This document shows positions 26,422 to 34,663 of a DNA stretch of 64,000 nt, one piece after another. Below the pieces are notes generated by a model. The model made no database searches. It was not told the origin of the DNA and worked only from the letters and a program-made list of their open reading frames with translations. This stretch comes from Pseudomonadota bacterium (lineage in GTDB: Bacteria; Pseudomonadota; Gammaproteobacteria; Steroidobacterales; Steroidobacteraceae), in the NCBI GenBank assembly GCA_021843755.1, contig JAKBWB010000041.1, forward strand, positions 1 to 64,000, written 5' to 3'. Both the position numbers and the translations under genes were made by a program. Position 1 is the first letter of the stretch; the number at the start of each line of letters is the position of its first letter.

Positions 26422-29400
26422 ATGAACAACAACGACAAGCGTCTGATCGAGGTCGCCTTCCCGCTCAAGGAAACTTCTATCGACTCCGTGCACGAGAAGA
26501 ACGTGCGGCATGGACACATCTCCACGCTGCACATCTGGCCTGCACGCCGTCCCCTTGCCGCGAGCCGCGCGGCGCTGATAGCCACCCTCTTGCCAGACCC
26601 GGGTGACAAGGAGAAGCGCGATGAATTGCTCAAGCGAATCGGTGGCACACTCCGCAAGACGTTAAAAAAGAAAACGCTGCCCAACGGGCAAACTGAGGAG
26701 ATTGAGGCCTGGGCGACGGAGGGCGGCGTGCTTGCTTGGGGTCGCGAAAATGGCCCCGCAATGGACTGGTTTCGTTCCGAGATCCGAAAGGCCTATGGTG
26801 GCCGTCCACCGAAAGTCTTAGATCCGTTCGCGGGAGGGGGCGCAATCCCACTGGAGGCTTTGCGCTTGGGATGCGAAGTGACCGCGGCCGATATCAATCC
26901 AGTAGCATGGTTCATTCTTAGGTGTACGCTCGACTACCCCCAAAAACTGGCGGCGCTCGCTTTCCCCTTACCTGACTTTGTGTTGGCTGACGCAGATTTC
27001 ATGCGAACATATCTCAGGGCCAAGGGTATGGCGTCTGCACAGATAGAGCGTCACCTTAGTCACTTGGAGTCAACCCAATCCTCACCGCCTCCAGATCATG
27101 CGATGGAGACCGTCGCTCGCGGCGAAAGCCTAAGCTTGCTGGAGCAGCCGGAACTTAATCCTGAATTGCTGAAGACGGGGCTTGCATGGCACGTTCGCGC
27201 TTGGGGCCGCCGAGTTCTACGGGAGGCTCGGAGGGATCTGGCCCGCCTCTATCCGGTGTATGCAGAGTTCTGCACCCTAACCCCGTATCGACGGGTTGAT
27301 CTGGATAGCGGAACCACCTTGAAGCTTGTGCCCGTAGATGACGGTGGCGCACCACAGGTCGATCTTCTCAATGCTGGCTTCGATTCAGCGTATCTAGAGA
27401 ACCCGGCTAACCCGCGTTGGATCGCAAAGCCGACAACAGCCTACCTTTGGGCAAGGACAGTCAAATGCAAGGCCTGCCGAGCGGAATTGCCTCTGCTCAA
27501 GACTCGCTGGCTGGCAAAAAAGAACGAGAAGCGCGTCATATTGACAATGACGCCAAACACTGAGAAATCAGGCGTCCACTTTGGAATCGATTCGGAAGTC
27601 AAGTTGCCCAGAGGAAATGCCGCACACAGGCGAGAGTTCGACAAGCGAATTGGCGCCGGAACAATGAGTCGCACAGGAGCAACCTGTCCTTGTTGTGGAA
27701 CGATTATGACCATGGAAGACCTTCGACTTGAGGGTCGCGCAGGCAGACTCGGGGCAAGGATTAGTGCTGTTGCGGTGGAAGCCCCTGCCGGCAAAGAGTT
27801 CAGGTTGCCCACTCAAGCCGAGTTGGATGCCTGCACCATCGCTGAACACGAACTCGGCTCGCTCTTTGAATCGGTCCCCTTTGGTCTACCGACGGAGCCG
27901 CTAGCGGGAGCGGAGGCGCCAGGGTTCCGAGTGCCGCTTTACGGCCTAGATCGATGGGACAAGCTCTACACGCATCGCCAACTCATGGCTGTCGGACGCT
28001 TGGTCCTGTCTATCCGACAGCTTCGTCAACATCTTGGGACGAACGTTGCCTATTCGAATGGAATTCAGGCCTTGCTCGCGATCGCACTCGATCGAACCGC
28101 GAACTATTTGAGCACGATCTGCATCTGGGAGTCGAAGGCTCAAGAGGTCAAACAGACATTCTTGCGCTACGCATTTCCCATCACTTGGGATTTTGCGGAG
28201 GGTAATCCTCTGGCGCCGAACGACCGCTTCTTTAATGGCGCCCTTTCCAATGTTGCATCAGCAGTCGAGAGTCTCACAAGCGAGGTCTTCAGAGACGCTC
28301 CGAGTGCGACTGTCCTTAACCAGAGCGCTATCGACATGGTCGGCGAGCAGGACATTGTGGTTACCGACCCTCCGTACTACGACGCGATACCCTACTCCGA
28401 CCTGATGGATTTCTTCTATGTCTGGCTGAGGCGAACGCTGTACGGTCTTTCGCCAGAGCTCACCGCGGCGTTCCGCGAGCCACTTGCACCCAAGTGGGAT
28501 CATGAGAAGGGCGATGGGGAGCTCATTGACGACGCCTCGAGATTCGGGGGCAGTAAGGAAGCCTCAAAGCGCAATTATGAACAGGGAATGGCTCGAGCGT
28601 TCTCTTCATGTCATCGTGCTCTCGGAGCTTCAGGAAGATTGGTCATCGTGTTTGCACACAAGCAACCAGATGCGTGGGAAACGCTCGTCACAGCGATCAT
28701 CAAAGCTGGATTTGTGGTTGATGGCAGCTGGCCTATTGCGACTGAGATGCAGGGTGGCATTCGCAACCACGGGCGTGCGTCCTTGGCATCCTCGGTATGG
28801 CTAGTGTGCCGAAAGCGTGACCCGCTCGCCCGCGCCGGATGGGATACGCAGGTGCTTAAGGAGATGGAGTCCAGCATCACAACCAAGCTCCGCGACTTCT
28901 GGGACGCGGGAATCCGCGGCCCTGACTTCGTCTGGGCTGCTACCGGCCCGGCTCTGGAGTCGTACAGCCGCTATCCGGCGGTCAAAAGGGCGTCAGAGCC
29001 CGGCGCATTGATGTCCGTCACGGATTTCCTGGGCCATGTGCGCCGCATCGTGGTGGACTTCGTCGTTGGTCGTGTTCTCTCTCATGGACGGTCCGAGCCC
29101 ACGCCCGGCGACCATCCGCTGGACGATGCGACGACCTATTATTTGCTGCATCGCAATGACTTCGGCCTCAAGGAGGCACCAGCCGGGCCATGCATCCTCT
29201 ATGCCGTTTCTTGTGGACTAACGGAGCGCGAACTTGCCGATCAGTACGAACTGCTGGCGCGGACCGGCGGTGCGGACAATGTCGAGGACGATGAACCTTC
29301 GGACGGCGCCGAGGATGACGAGGCCGAGGAAGCCGCCCCCTCGGGCGCTGGTGGCAAGTACAAGCTGAAAGACTGGCGTGCCCGCAAGCACCGCTCGTTG

Positions 29401-29673
29401 GGTATGGAGACGACCAGCGGCCGTGCGATTCCGCTGATCGACCAAGTCCACAAGCTGATGCAGCTGTGGGTGGGGGGCGACGTCGTCAACGTCAACGATT
29501 ACCTCGATAGGCGCGCGCTGCGCCGTAGCCAAGTGTTCGCGCAGCTGATCCAGGCCTTGATTGAGAAGAGCCGCACCGAAGGTTCCGTTGAAGAGTGCTC
29601 AATCCTGGAGCGGCTGCAGAACTACCTGCGCTCTCTCGGCAGCACTGCGCAAGCCCCGCTCGGGCTCGAATAA
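26422..29673 (+). CDS. DUF1156-containing DNA methyltransferase
   Basis: 1083 aa. The DUF1156 N-terminus reads RLIEVAFPLKETSIDSVHEK then NVRHGHISTLHIWPARRPLA. The SAM site is LDPFAGGGAIPLEAL (Asp134 start). The catalytic motif is VTDPPYYDAIPYSD (DPPY 649-652), of the amino-methyltransferase type (N6-adenine or N4-cytosine). A zinc-finger-like set (CKACRAELPL, CPCCGTIM) lies between. The C-terminal 150 aa include an acidic linker (about 955-975). The ATG at 26422 has AAGGAAAAAA before it; an upstream in-frame start has no family similarity. Base composition from about 26.9 to 28.9 kb is visibly less GC-rich than the rest of the window. It likely marks self DNA for the cassette. Confidence 0.87.
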   Translation: MNNNDKRLIEVAFPLKETSIDSVHEKNVRHGHISTLHIWPARRPLAASRAALIATLLPDPGDKEKRDELLKRIGGTLRKTLKKKTLPNGQTEEIEAWATEGGVLAWGRENGPAMDWFRSEIRKAYGGRPPKVLDPFAGGGAIPLEALRLGCEVTAADINPVAWFILRCTLDYPQKLAALAFPLPDFVLADADFMRTYLRAKGMASAQIERHLSHLESTQSSPPPDHAMETVARGESLSLLEQPELNPELLKTGLAWHVRAWGRRVLREARRDLARLYPVYAEFCTLTPYRRVDLDSGTTLKLVPVDDGGAPQVDLLNAGFDSAYLENPANPRWIAKPTTAYLWARTVKCKACRAELPLLKTRWLAKKNEKRVILTMTPNTEKSGVHFGIDSEVKLPRGNAAHRREFDKRIGAGTMSRTGATCPCCGTIMTMEDLRLEGRAGRLGARISAVAVEAPAGKEFRLPTQAELDACTIAEHELGSLFESVPFGLPTEPLAGAEAPGFRVPLYGLDRWDKLYTHRQLMAVGRLVLSIRQLRQHLGTNVAYSNGIQALLAIALDRTANYLSTICIWESKAQEVKQTFLRYAFPITWDFAEGNPLAPNDRFFNGALSNVASAVESLTSEVFRDAPSATVLNQSAIDMVGEQDIVVTDPPYYDAIPYSDLMDFFYVWLRRTLYGLSPELTAAFREPLAPKWDHEKGDGELIDDASRFGGSKEASKRNYEQGMARAFSSCHRALGASGRLVIVFAHKQPDAWETLVTAIIKAGFVVDGSWPIATEMQGGIRNHGRASLASSVWLVCRKRDPLARAGWDTQVLKEMESSITTKLRDFWDAGIRGPDFVWAATGPALESYSRYPAVKRASEPGALMSVTDFLGHVRRIVVDFVVGRVLSHGRSEPTPGDHPLDDATTYYLLHRNDFGLKEAPAGPCILYAVSCGLTERELADQYELLARTGGADNVEDDEPSDGAEDDEAEEAAPSGAGGKYKLKDWRARKHRSLGMETTSGRAIPLIDQVHKLMQLWVGGDVVNVNDYLDRRALRRSQVFAQLIQALIEKSRTEGSVEECSILERLQNYLRSLGSTAQAPLGLE

Positions 29674-29691
29674 CGATAAGGAGAACGAACA

Positions 29692-32600
29692 ATGCCAAAG
29701 ACCACCATCAAGCCCTGGCACCAGATCGTGCAGCTGCGCGACGACATCACCGATCAGGAGTTGTCGCAAAAGCAGTTCGCCGCGGATCTGTATGACGTCG
29801 TGATGGGCCGCAACCCCGGCGTCTACCACGACGCGAAGGAGTTCTTCGCGCTCACGTACCCCACGGTCAAGCTGCGCGATCTGGCGCGTGACGTCACCCA
29901 CCGCTTGGCGGGTAAGTCCGAGAAGGCCGTCCGCCAGCTGCATATGACGTTCGGCGGCGGCAAGACGCACTCCCTGATCACGCTGGTACACCTAGTGCGT
30001 GATCCCGCGAATCTGCCAGATATTCCGGCGGTGCAGCAATTCAAGGCGCACTGCGCGCTCGACGGCGGCTTGCCGAAGGCGCACGTGGCATCGGTGGTGT
30101 TCGACCGCCTCGATGCGGAAAAAGGCATGGAGGTCACCGCGCCGGATGGTAGCGTGGCGACGATCAAGATGCCCTGGAGCGCGATTGCCTGGCAACTGGC
30201 CGGTGCGGCGGGCATGAAGCTGCTGAAGAATGACGGCACTGAGCGCGCGACGCCCCCAGCCACCGGCGTGATGGAGGACCTGCTTAAGCTCGCTCGGAAG
30301 GACGGGCGAGGTGTCCTGATCTTGTTCGATGAGGTGTTGTGGTTCGTGCGCATAATGGCCGATACCGATCCGGCATGGATTGGCCGCATGCGCGAGTTCA
30401 TGCACAGCCTGACCCAGGCCGTAGCCAAGGTCCCGCAGTGCTGCCTGGTGGCATCGTTGCTGGCGTCGGACCCCGGCAAGATGGACGAGCTCGGCAAGCA
30501 GATCAGTAAGGAGCTGTACGACGAATTCAAGCGCGTGGCCGACGAGGGTATTCAACCGGTCGAAAGTCAGGACGTCCCGGAAATCCTTCGGCGGCGTCTT
30601 CTCAAACTGGAAAGCTATACCGACCGCTCACAATGGCCCAGCCAGGTCTTTGGCGCGCTCCGTGGCGTGGAGGGAATCGATGACTACACAGCCAAGAATC
30701 GCGCGACAGAGGAAAAGCGTTACACGGACGCATATCCGTTTCATCCCGCGTTGATCGAGACCCTATACCAGAAATGGACTCAGCTCGAGGGATTCCAGCA
30801 GACGCGCGGCATCCTGAAGACCCTGGCCTCTGCGTTGCGCGACGCGGTCAAATGGGACCAGCAGCCGCTCATAGGCGCGGAGATCTTCCTGGTTGACCCG
30901 AAGACGGAGGGGCTCAGCGTAGCGGCGCGTGAGCTGGCAAACGTGGCGCAGCTAGAGCAGTACGACGGTCGCCGCCAGAACTGGACGGCCATCCTCGAGG
31001 CCGAACTTGCGCATGCGCGCAAGGCGCAGGACGGTTTGCTCGGAGTCCAGCATCGGGAGGTTGAGCAGGCGGTTATCGCGACCTTCCTGCACTCTCAGCC
31101 CATCGGCCAGCGCGCGACCACTCGCGATATGAAGATCTTGATAGGCGTGGGTTCACCGGATCGAATCGAGCTGGACAAGGGGCTGACTCGCTGGTCGGAC
31201 GCCTCCTGGTATCTCGACGACACGTTCACCGGTGACCGTGAGGGGGGGCTCCCCAAAGTATGGCGCCTTGGCTCCAAGCCAAACCTGAAGCAGATGCATC
31301 ATGATGCACGCCAGAACGTCAGCGCCACCCTGGTAGATGAAGTTTTAGAGAAGGAGATTCGCGGGGCGGGCAAGCTGACCGAGGGTGCGCGCGGAGCAGG
31401 CGCCAAGGTGCACGTGCTACCGGCTCGCCCGGCGGACATAGAGGACGATGGCGAGTTCCATTACGCGGTGCTGGGCCCAAAGGCAGCCAGCGACGGTAAG
31501 CCGAGTGCCGAGGCCAAGCGGTTCATCAACGAGACGACGGGCCCCGAGAAGCCACGCGCCCAGAACCGCAACGCCGTGGTACTGGCGGTGCCGTCTAAGG
31601 ATGGCATCGACGTGGCCCGTGAGAAGGTGCGTGACCTCCTTGGCTGGGAAAAGGTTCGAGAGATGCTCAAGGAGCGCAGCGACATCGACACGGCAGCGAC
31701 GACGCGCCTTGAGGGAAATATTCGGGCGGCGCGGGGCGAGATGGTTTCCCAGATCGTCATGGCCTACTGCGTCGCAGTGACGATTAACGATAGCAATGAC
31801 GTAGCGGCTTACCGCATCAACGTCGATAACGACCCGCTGTTTCCCAAGATGGTGGCGGACAAGCGCCTGCGAATCGAAAGCACGGCCGTGAACGCCGAAG
31901 CGCTTCTGCCTGGCGGACCGTTCGATCTGTGGAGTGCTGGCGATAAAGCGCGCTTCGTGAAGGATCTCGTCGGCGCCTTCGCGGCTACGGCCAGGTTGCC
32001 GAAGATGCTGAATCGGGCGGCTATTCTGGAGACATTGCTGCAGGGTTGTGAGGCGGGCGACTTCGTGCTGCGGGTTACGCGTGCCGACAAGTCGACGCGC
32101 ACCTTCTGGAAGTGCCGGCCCGACGACATCGCCGTCCAGGACTCAAGCCTCGAAGTGGTTCTATCGGACGCTGCATCGCTTTCAGAGCTTGACGCACAAC
32201 TGCTCGGTCCGAATAAGTTACCCGGCCTGTGGAACAAGGAACCTATCAGCCTGGCAGATCTCTCAGCGTACTTCTCAGGTAAGCATTTCGTCGGAATCGA
32301 TAAGGGTGGCTACACTGAAAACGTGCTGATCCCTGAGGCCACGGCGCAGGCGATTACCCACGCTGTCGCGGGCGCGGTCAAGAGCGGCAGGATCTGGTTG
32401 GTGAACGGGACAGTTAGCGTGCTGGGTGAAGACGTGCCTGCTGGCTTCGTCAATGATACTGCGCAACTGTTCTCGCCGCCGCTGCCGCTCGCGAGCGTTG
32501 ATGTACTTGCGGCGCAATTGCCTATGGCGTGGCAGGGAGATGTGACGAACGCGCACCTCATTCATGCGGCACTCTCGTCGAAGGCTGGCAAGGTGCTGCC

Positions 32601-32970
32601 CTGGACGCGGGTCGCCGGTGCCCTCGATGAAGCCTTCCGGCTTGGACTTATCGAACGAACCCTCGACTCGGGCGCTTGGCCATGCGACCTCGGCGGCGCA
32701 GCGTCGGTCAAGATAGTGATGCGCAAGGCCGAGGTCAAGGAGCCGTCACCTAAGTACGGCGGATCGAAGACAGCCAGCGCTGATCTTCAGACCCACGAAG
32801 TTCAGGATCTTGCGGAGCACATCGACGCGCTGCGCGAGGCAACTGCCGGCCACGCCTTGCGCATCCGGGTGACAGTGGAGGTCGGCGGCGGCAATCCGGT
32901 CGATCAGTCGGTTGTCGACAAGGTGAACGCAGTGCTCGATCGGATCAAGGCTGGCTGGAAGGCGGAGTAG
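29692..32970 (+). CDS. DUF499 P-loop ATPase
   Basis: 1092 aa. Walker A-like FGGGKTHSL (residues 87-95) lies in LHMTFGGGKTHSLITLVHLV. Walker B is GVLILFDEVLWFVR (Asp213). The rest is long and helical with a Lys/Glu-rich C-terminus. DUF499 genes recur next to DUF1156 methyltransferases and helicases in genomic defence islands; their biochemical role is not known. It begins 19 nt after the methyltransferase stop with AAGGAG, so it belongs to the same operon and is its last obvious member. Loose resemblance to the large ATPases of BREX is noted but not claimed as homology. Confidence 0.85.
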   Translation: MPKTTIKPWHQIVQLRDDITDQELSQKQFAADLYDVVMGRNPGVYHDAKEFFALTYPTVKLRDLARDVTHRLAGKSEKAVRQLHMTFGGGKTHSLITLVHLVRDPANLPDIPAVQQFKAHCALDGGLPKAHVASVVFDRLDAEKGMEVTAPDGSVATIKMPWSAIAWQLAGAAGMKLLKNDGTERATPPATGVMEDLLKLARKDGRGVLILFDEVLWFVRIMADTDPAWIGRMREFMHSLTQAVAKVPQCCLVASLLASDPGKMDELGKQISKELYDEFKRVADEGIQPVESQDVPEILRRRLLKLESYTDRSQWPSQVFGALRGVEGIDDYTAKNRATEEKRYTDAYPFHPALIETLYQKWTQLEGFQQTRGILKTLASALRDAVKWDQQPLIGAEIFLVDPKTEGLSVAARELANVAQLEQYDGRRQNWTAILEAELAHARKAQDGLLGVQHREVEQAVIATFLHSQPIGQRATTRDMKILIGVGSPDRIELDKGLTRWSDASWYLDDTFTGDREGGLPKVWRLGSKPNLKQMHHDARQNVSATLVDEVLEKEIRGAGKLTEGARGAGAKVHVLPARPADIEDDGEFHYAVLGPKAASDGKPSAEAKRFINETTGPEKPRAQNRNAVVLAVPSKDGIDVAREKVRDLLGWEKVREMLKERSDIDTAATTRLEGNIRAARGEMVSQIVMAYCVAVTINDSNDVAAYRINVDNDPLFPKMVADKRLRIESTAVNAEALLPGGPFDLWSAGDKARFVKDLVGAFAATARLPKMLNRAAILETLLQGCEAGDFVLRVTRADKSTRTFWKCRPDDIAVQDSSLEVVLSDAASLSELDAQLLGPNKLPGLWNKEPISLADLSAYFSGKHFVGIDKGGYTENVLIPEATAQAITHAVAGAVKSGRIWLVNGTVSVLGEDVPAGFVNDTAQLFSPPLPLASVDVLAAQLPMAWQGDVTNAHLIHAALSSKAGKVLPWTRVAGALDEAFRLGLIERTLDSGAWPCDLGGAASVKIVMRKAEVKEPSPKYGGSKTASADLQTHEVQDLAEHIDALREATAGHALRIRVTVEVGGGNPVDQSVVDKVNAVLDRIKAGWKAE

Positions 32971-33354
32971 GTCCGCGCGAGATCATCCAGGCTCCCCTCC
33001 GCTTGGCGACAGCGGCCGGAGGAATTATGCCGGAAGCACCATCCGCTCTCGGGCCACCGGACTCGCTCTGCACGGGTCGGCCCGATGGCTGATTCGAACT
33101 ACGTGCCGGCTTACGGCAGATTCTGTCGTTGTAGCGCTCTGTAGAACAAGATTCTGCCGACATGACCTAAATATGTGGTCTTATCCACCAGCACATAAAA
33201 ACCAGTCGCGTGTACTGGTCCCGTCGTCCCCGGTCCAGAAAGGATCACTGGTGGGCTTGACGCGTCCATGTGTGGATCTCGAGCTAGTCGCGCTGGGGCA
33301 TCCTGCGCTCCACTCGAGCTCACGCTTCTGTGCGGACGGCGCGGCCCCCCTCAG
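32971..33354. other. Intergenic region with inverted repeats
   Basis: No gene is seen. An inverted repeat, CGGCAGA (33114-33120) and TCTGCCG (33153-33159) with further partial pairing inside, sits at the centre. Smaller stems follow (GTGG/CCAC and ACCAG/CTGGT near 33175-33225). This could be a DUF499 transcript end, an old element end or a structured RNA. Confidence 0.4.
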
Positions 33355-33389
33355 TTGATGCTTTATACGCATGCGGGTAAAATGCGCAT
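33355..33389 (+). promoter_or_regulatory. Promoter with two palindromes before the XRE gene
   Basis: TTGATG (33355-33360), a 17-nt spacer and TAAAAT (33378-33383), which ends 6 nt before the ATG at 33390. Two perfect 8-bp palindromes overlap the promoter: CGCATGCG (33368-33375) in the spacer and ATGCGCAT (33382-33389) at the start site. This is a good arrangement for autorepression by the XRE protein and predicts a leaderless mRNA. Confidence 0.6.
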
Positions 33390-33935
33390 ATGGATGATAT
33401 TGGGCCTAAGATCGCTCGCCTGCGTAAGCAGAAGAGCATGAGCCAGGAACAGCTGGCGAGTGCGGCGCGCATTTCGCAGGCGACCGTGTCACGTCTGGAG
33501 AAGCAGGAACAGGAAGCCAGCATCAAGACCCTGGCAAAGCTCGCACGCGCCCTATCCGTTGGCCTCTCGGAGCTGGCACCACCTGAAGCCCTGCGTCCAG
33601 GAGACCTCTCCGACGACGCGTTCTACGCATTTTGCGAAAACCCGTTCTGCGCGAGGAACAAGTTAAAGCTGGCTGACAAGCGGCCTACGGTCTATTGGGA
33701 GTCTTGGCAGTCCTACCGCGGTGAGAACTGGTCAGACGTAAATTTCTGCCGCGTGTGCGGCGGCGACCTAGTGAAAGAGTGTTCGAGCTGCGGGTTCAGA
33801 CTGACGGACAAAGGCGGCCGATTCTGCACCCGCTGCGGCAAAGAGCTTACGGAAAGACCGACTGAGGAAGAGTGGACACGGATACGTGCCCAGCTACAGC
33901 CGGGCGAAGATTTCGATGACGACATACCGTTTTGA
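33390..33935 (+). CDS. XRE-family regulator with zinc-ribbon C-terminus
   Basis: 181 aa. The N-terminal HTH is IGPKIARLRKQKSMSQEQLA then RISQATVSRLEKQEQEASIK. The C-terminal half has cysteine pairs in zinc-ribbon style: CENPFC, CRVCGG, CSSCGF and CTRCGK. The acidic end is EDFDDDIPF. It may regulate the cassette or itself, given the palindromes over its promoter. The zinc-ribbon part could bind nucleic acid or a partner protein. It is followed by a long inverted repeat (33941-33977). Confidence 0.75.
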   Translation: MDDIGPKIARLRKQKSMSQEQLASAARISQATVSRLEKQEQEASIKTLAKLARALSVGLSELAPPEALRPGDLSDDAFYAFCENPFCARNKLKLADKRPTVYWESWQSYRGENWSDVNFCRVCGGDLVKECSSCGFRLTDKGGRFCTRCGKELTERPTEEEWTRIRAQLQPGEDFDDDIPF

Positions 33936-33940
33936 AGGGT

Positions 33941-33977
33941 GGCAGGCCTGCGCATGGTTCAGATGCACAGGCCTGCC
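33941..33977 (+). terminator. Long inverted repeat after the XRE gene
   Basis: GGCAGGCCTG and CAGGCCTGCC form a perfect 10-bp stem with a 17-nt loop, starting 5 nt after the XRE stop. No U-tract follows, so it may be a rho-dependent or processing signal rather than an intrinsic terminator. Confidence 0.4.
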
Positions 33978-34164
33978 GTGGTTCCAACCCAAAAGCGACG
34001 CAAACCCAGGCATTGCCCGCTCTTGTCAGCGCTCCCCGGTCGGATAGACCTCTGGCAGTTTAGTGCCAGCCGGTGGGTGATGCCAAGTTCCGAGCCCGGA
34101 ACCTGTTCACAGCACAGATCAAGCCGCTGTCCGTCAGCAAGCATCACCCACGAGGTTTTTGACC

Positions 34165-34470
34165 ATGACGAAAGAGTATCAGGTGACGTGCATCACGAAG
34201 CCGGACCGCTTCAGCACTCATGAGCACATCACTCACATCGGGAATATGTCGGGCAACTGGAAATTGCCTCGCGAGGACGCGATTCGCCGAATCGATAGCA
34301 AGCAGGACGCGTTCTACACCATCGACAAGGCCACGGGCCGCAAGGTTTACGTGGGCGTTGTGCGCGGTGACGGCAATAAGGCGCCGTACCTGCGCACGTA
34401 TGCCGATGGCAAGTGGAACGATAACCTGCTCGCGCAACAGGAATGCGGCGCGAACTGCAGCATCATCTAG
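34165..34470 (+). CDS. DUF3892 family protein
   Basis: 101 aa from the ATG at 34165 with GAGG upstream. The family pattern is visible: YQVTCITKPDRFSTHEHITH, a Trp, REDAIRRID, YVGVVRGDGNKAPYLRTYAD and the final DNLLAQQECGANC. DUF3892 proteins are small and of unknown function, often found in mobile regions. A strong terminator follows immediately, so it is probably a single-gene transcript. Confidence 0.75.
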   Translation: MTKEYQVTCITKPDRFSTHEHITHIGNMSGNWKLPREDAIRRIDSKQDAFYTIDKATGRKVYVGVVRGDGNKAPYLRTYADGKWNDNLLAQQECGANCSII

Positions 34471-34480
34471 GACGGAAGGC

Positions 34481-34513
34481 GCGGTCGGCGGCGAAAGCCG
34501 CTGACCGCTTTTT
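34481..34513 (+). terminator. Intrinsic terminator after DUF3892
   Basis: GCGGTC-GGCGGC-GAAA-GCCGCT-GACCGC forms a 12-bp stem with a GAAA tetraloop, followed by TTTTT. Confidence 0.9.
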
Positions 34514-34663
34514 ATGGTCAGGCGCAGTACCGACTCCAACGCTACCGCTGAGTCCGGATCGTCGCATCGGACGAGGCCAGTGAACTCGAGGCGCTCGGGA
34601 TTTTTGATTCCAGGGAGGGCGGCACAGGCCTTCATCGATCGATGGCATGTGGCTGTGTAATTT

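Noticed and set aside
22061-32970. Naming the cassette BREX, DISARM or a type I restriction system
   Set aside because: There is no PglZ, BrxL, DrmA/DrmB, HsdR or HsdS. Only helicase, methyltransferase and ATPase roles are shared, so a specific name is not justified.
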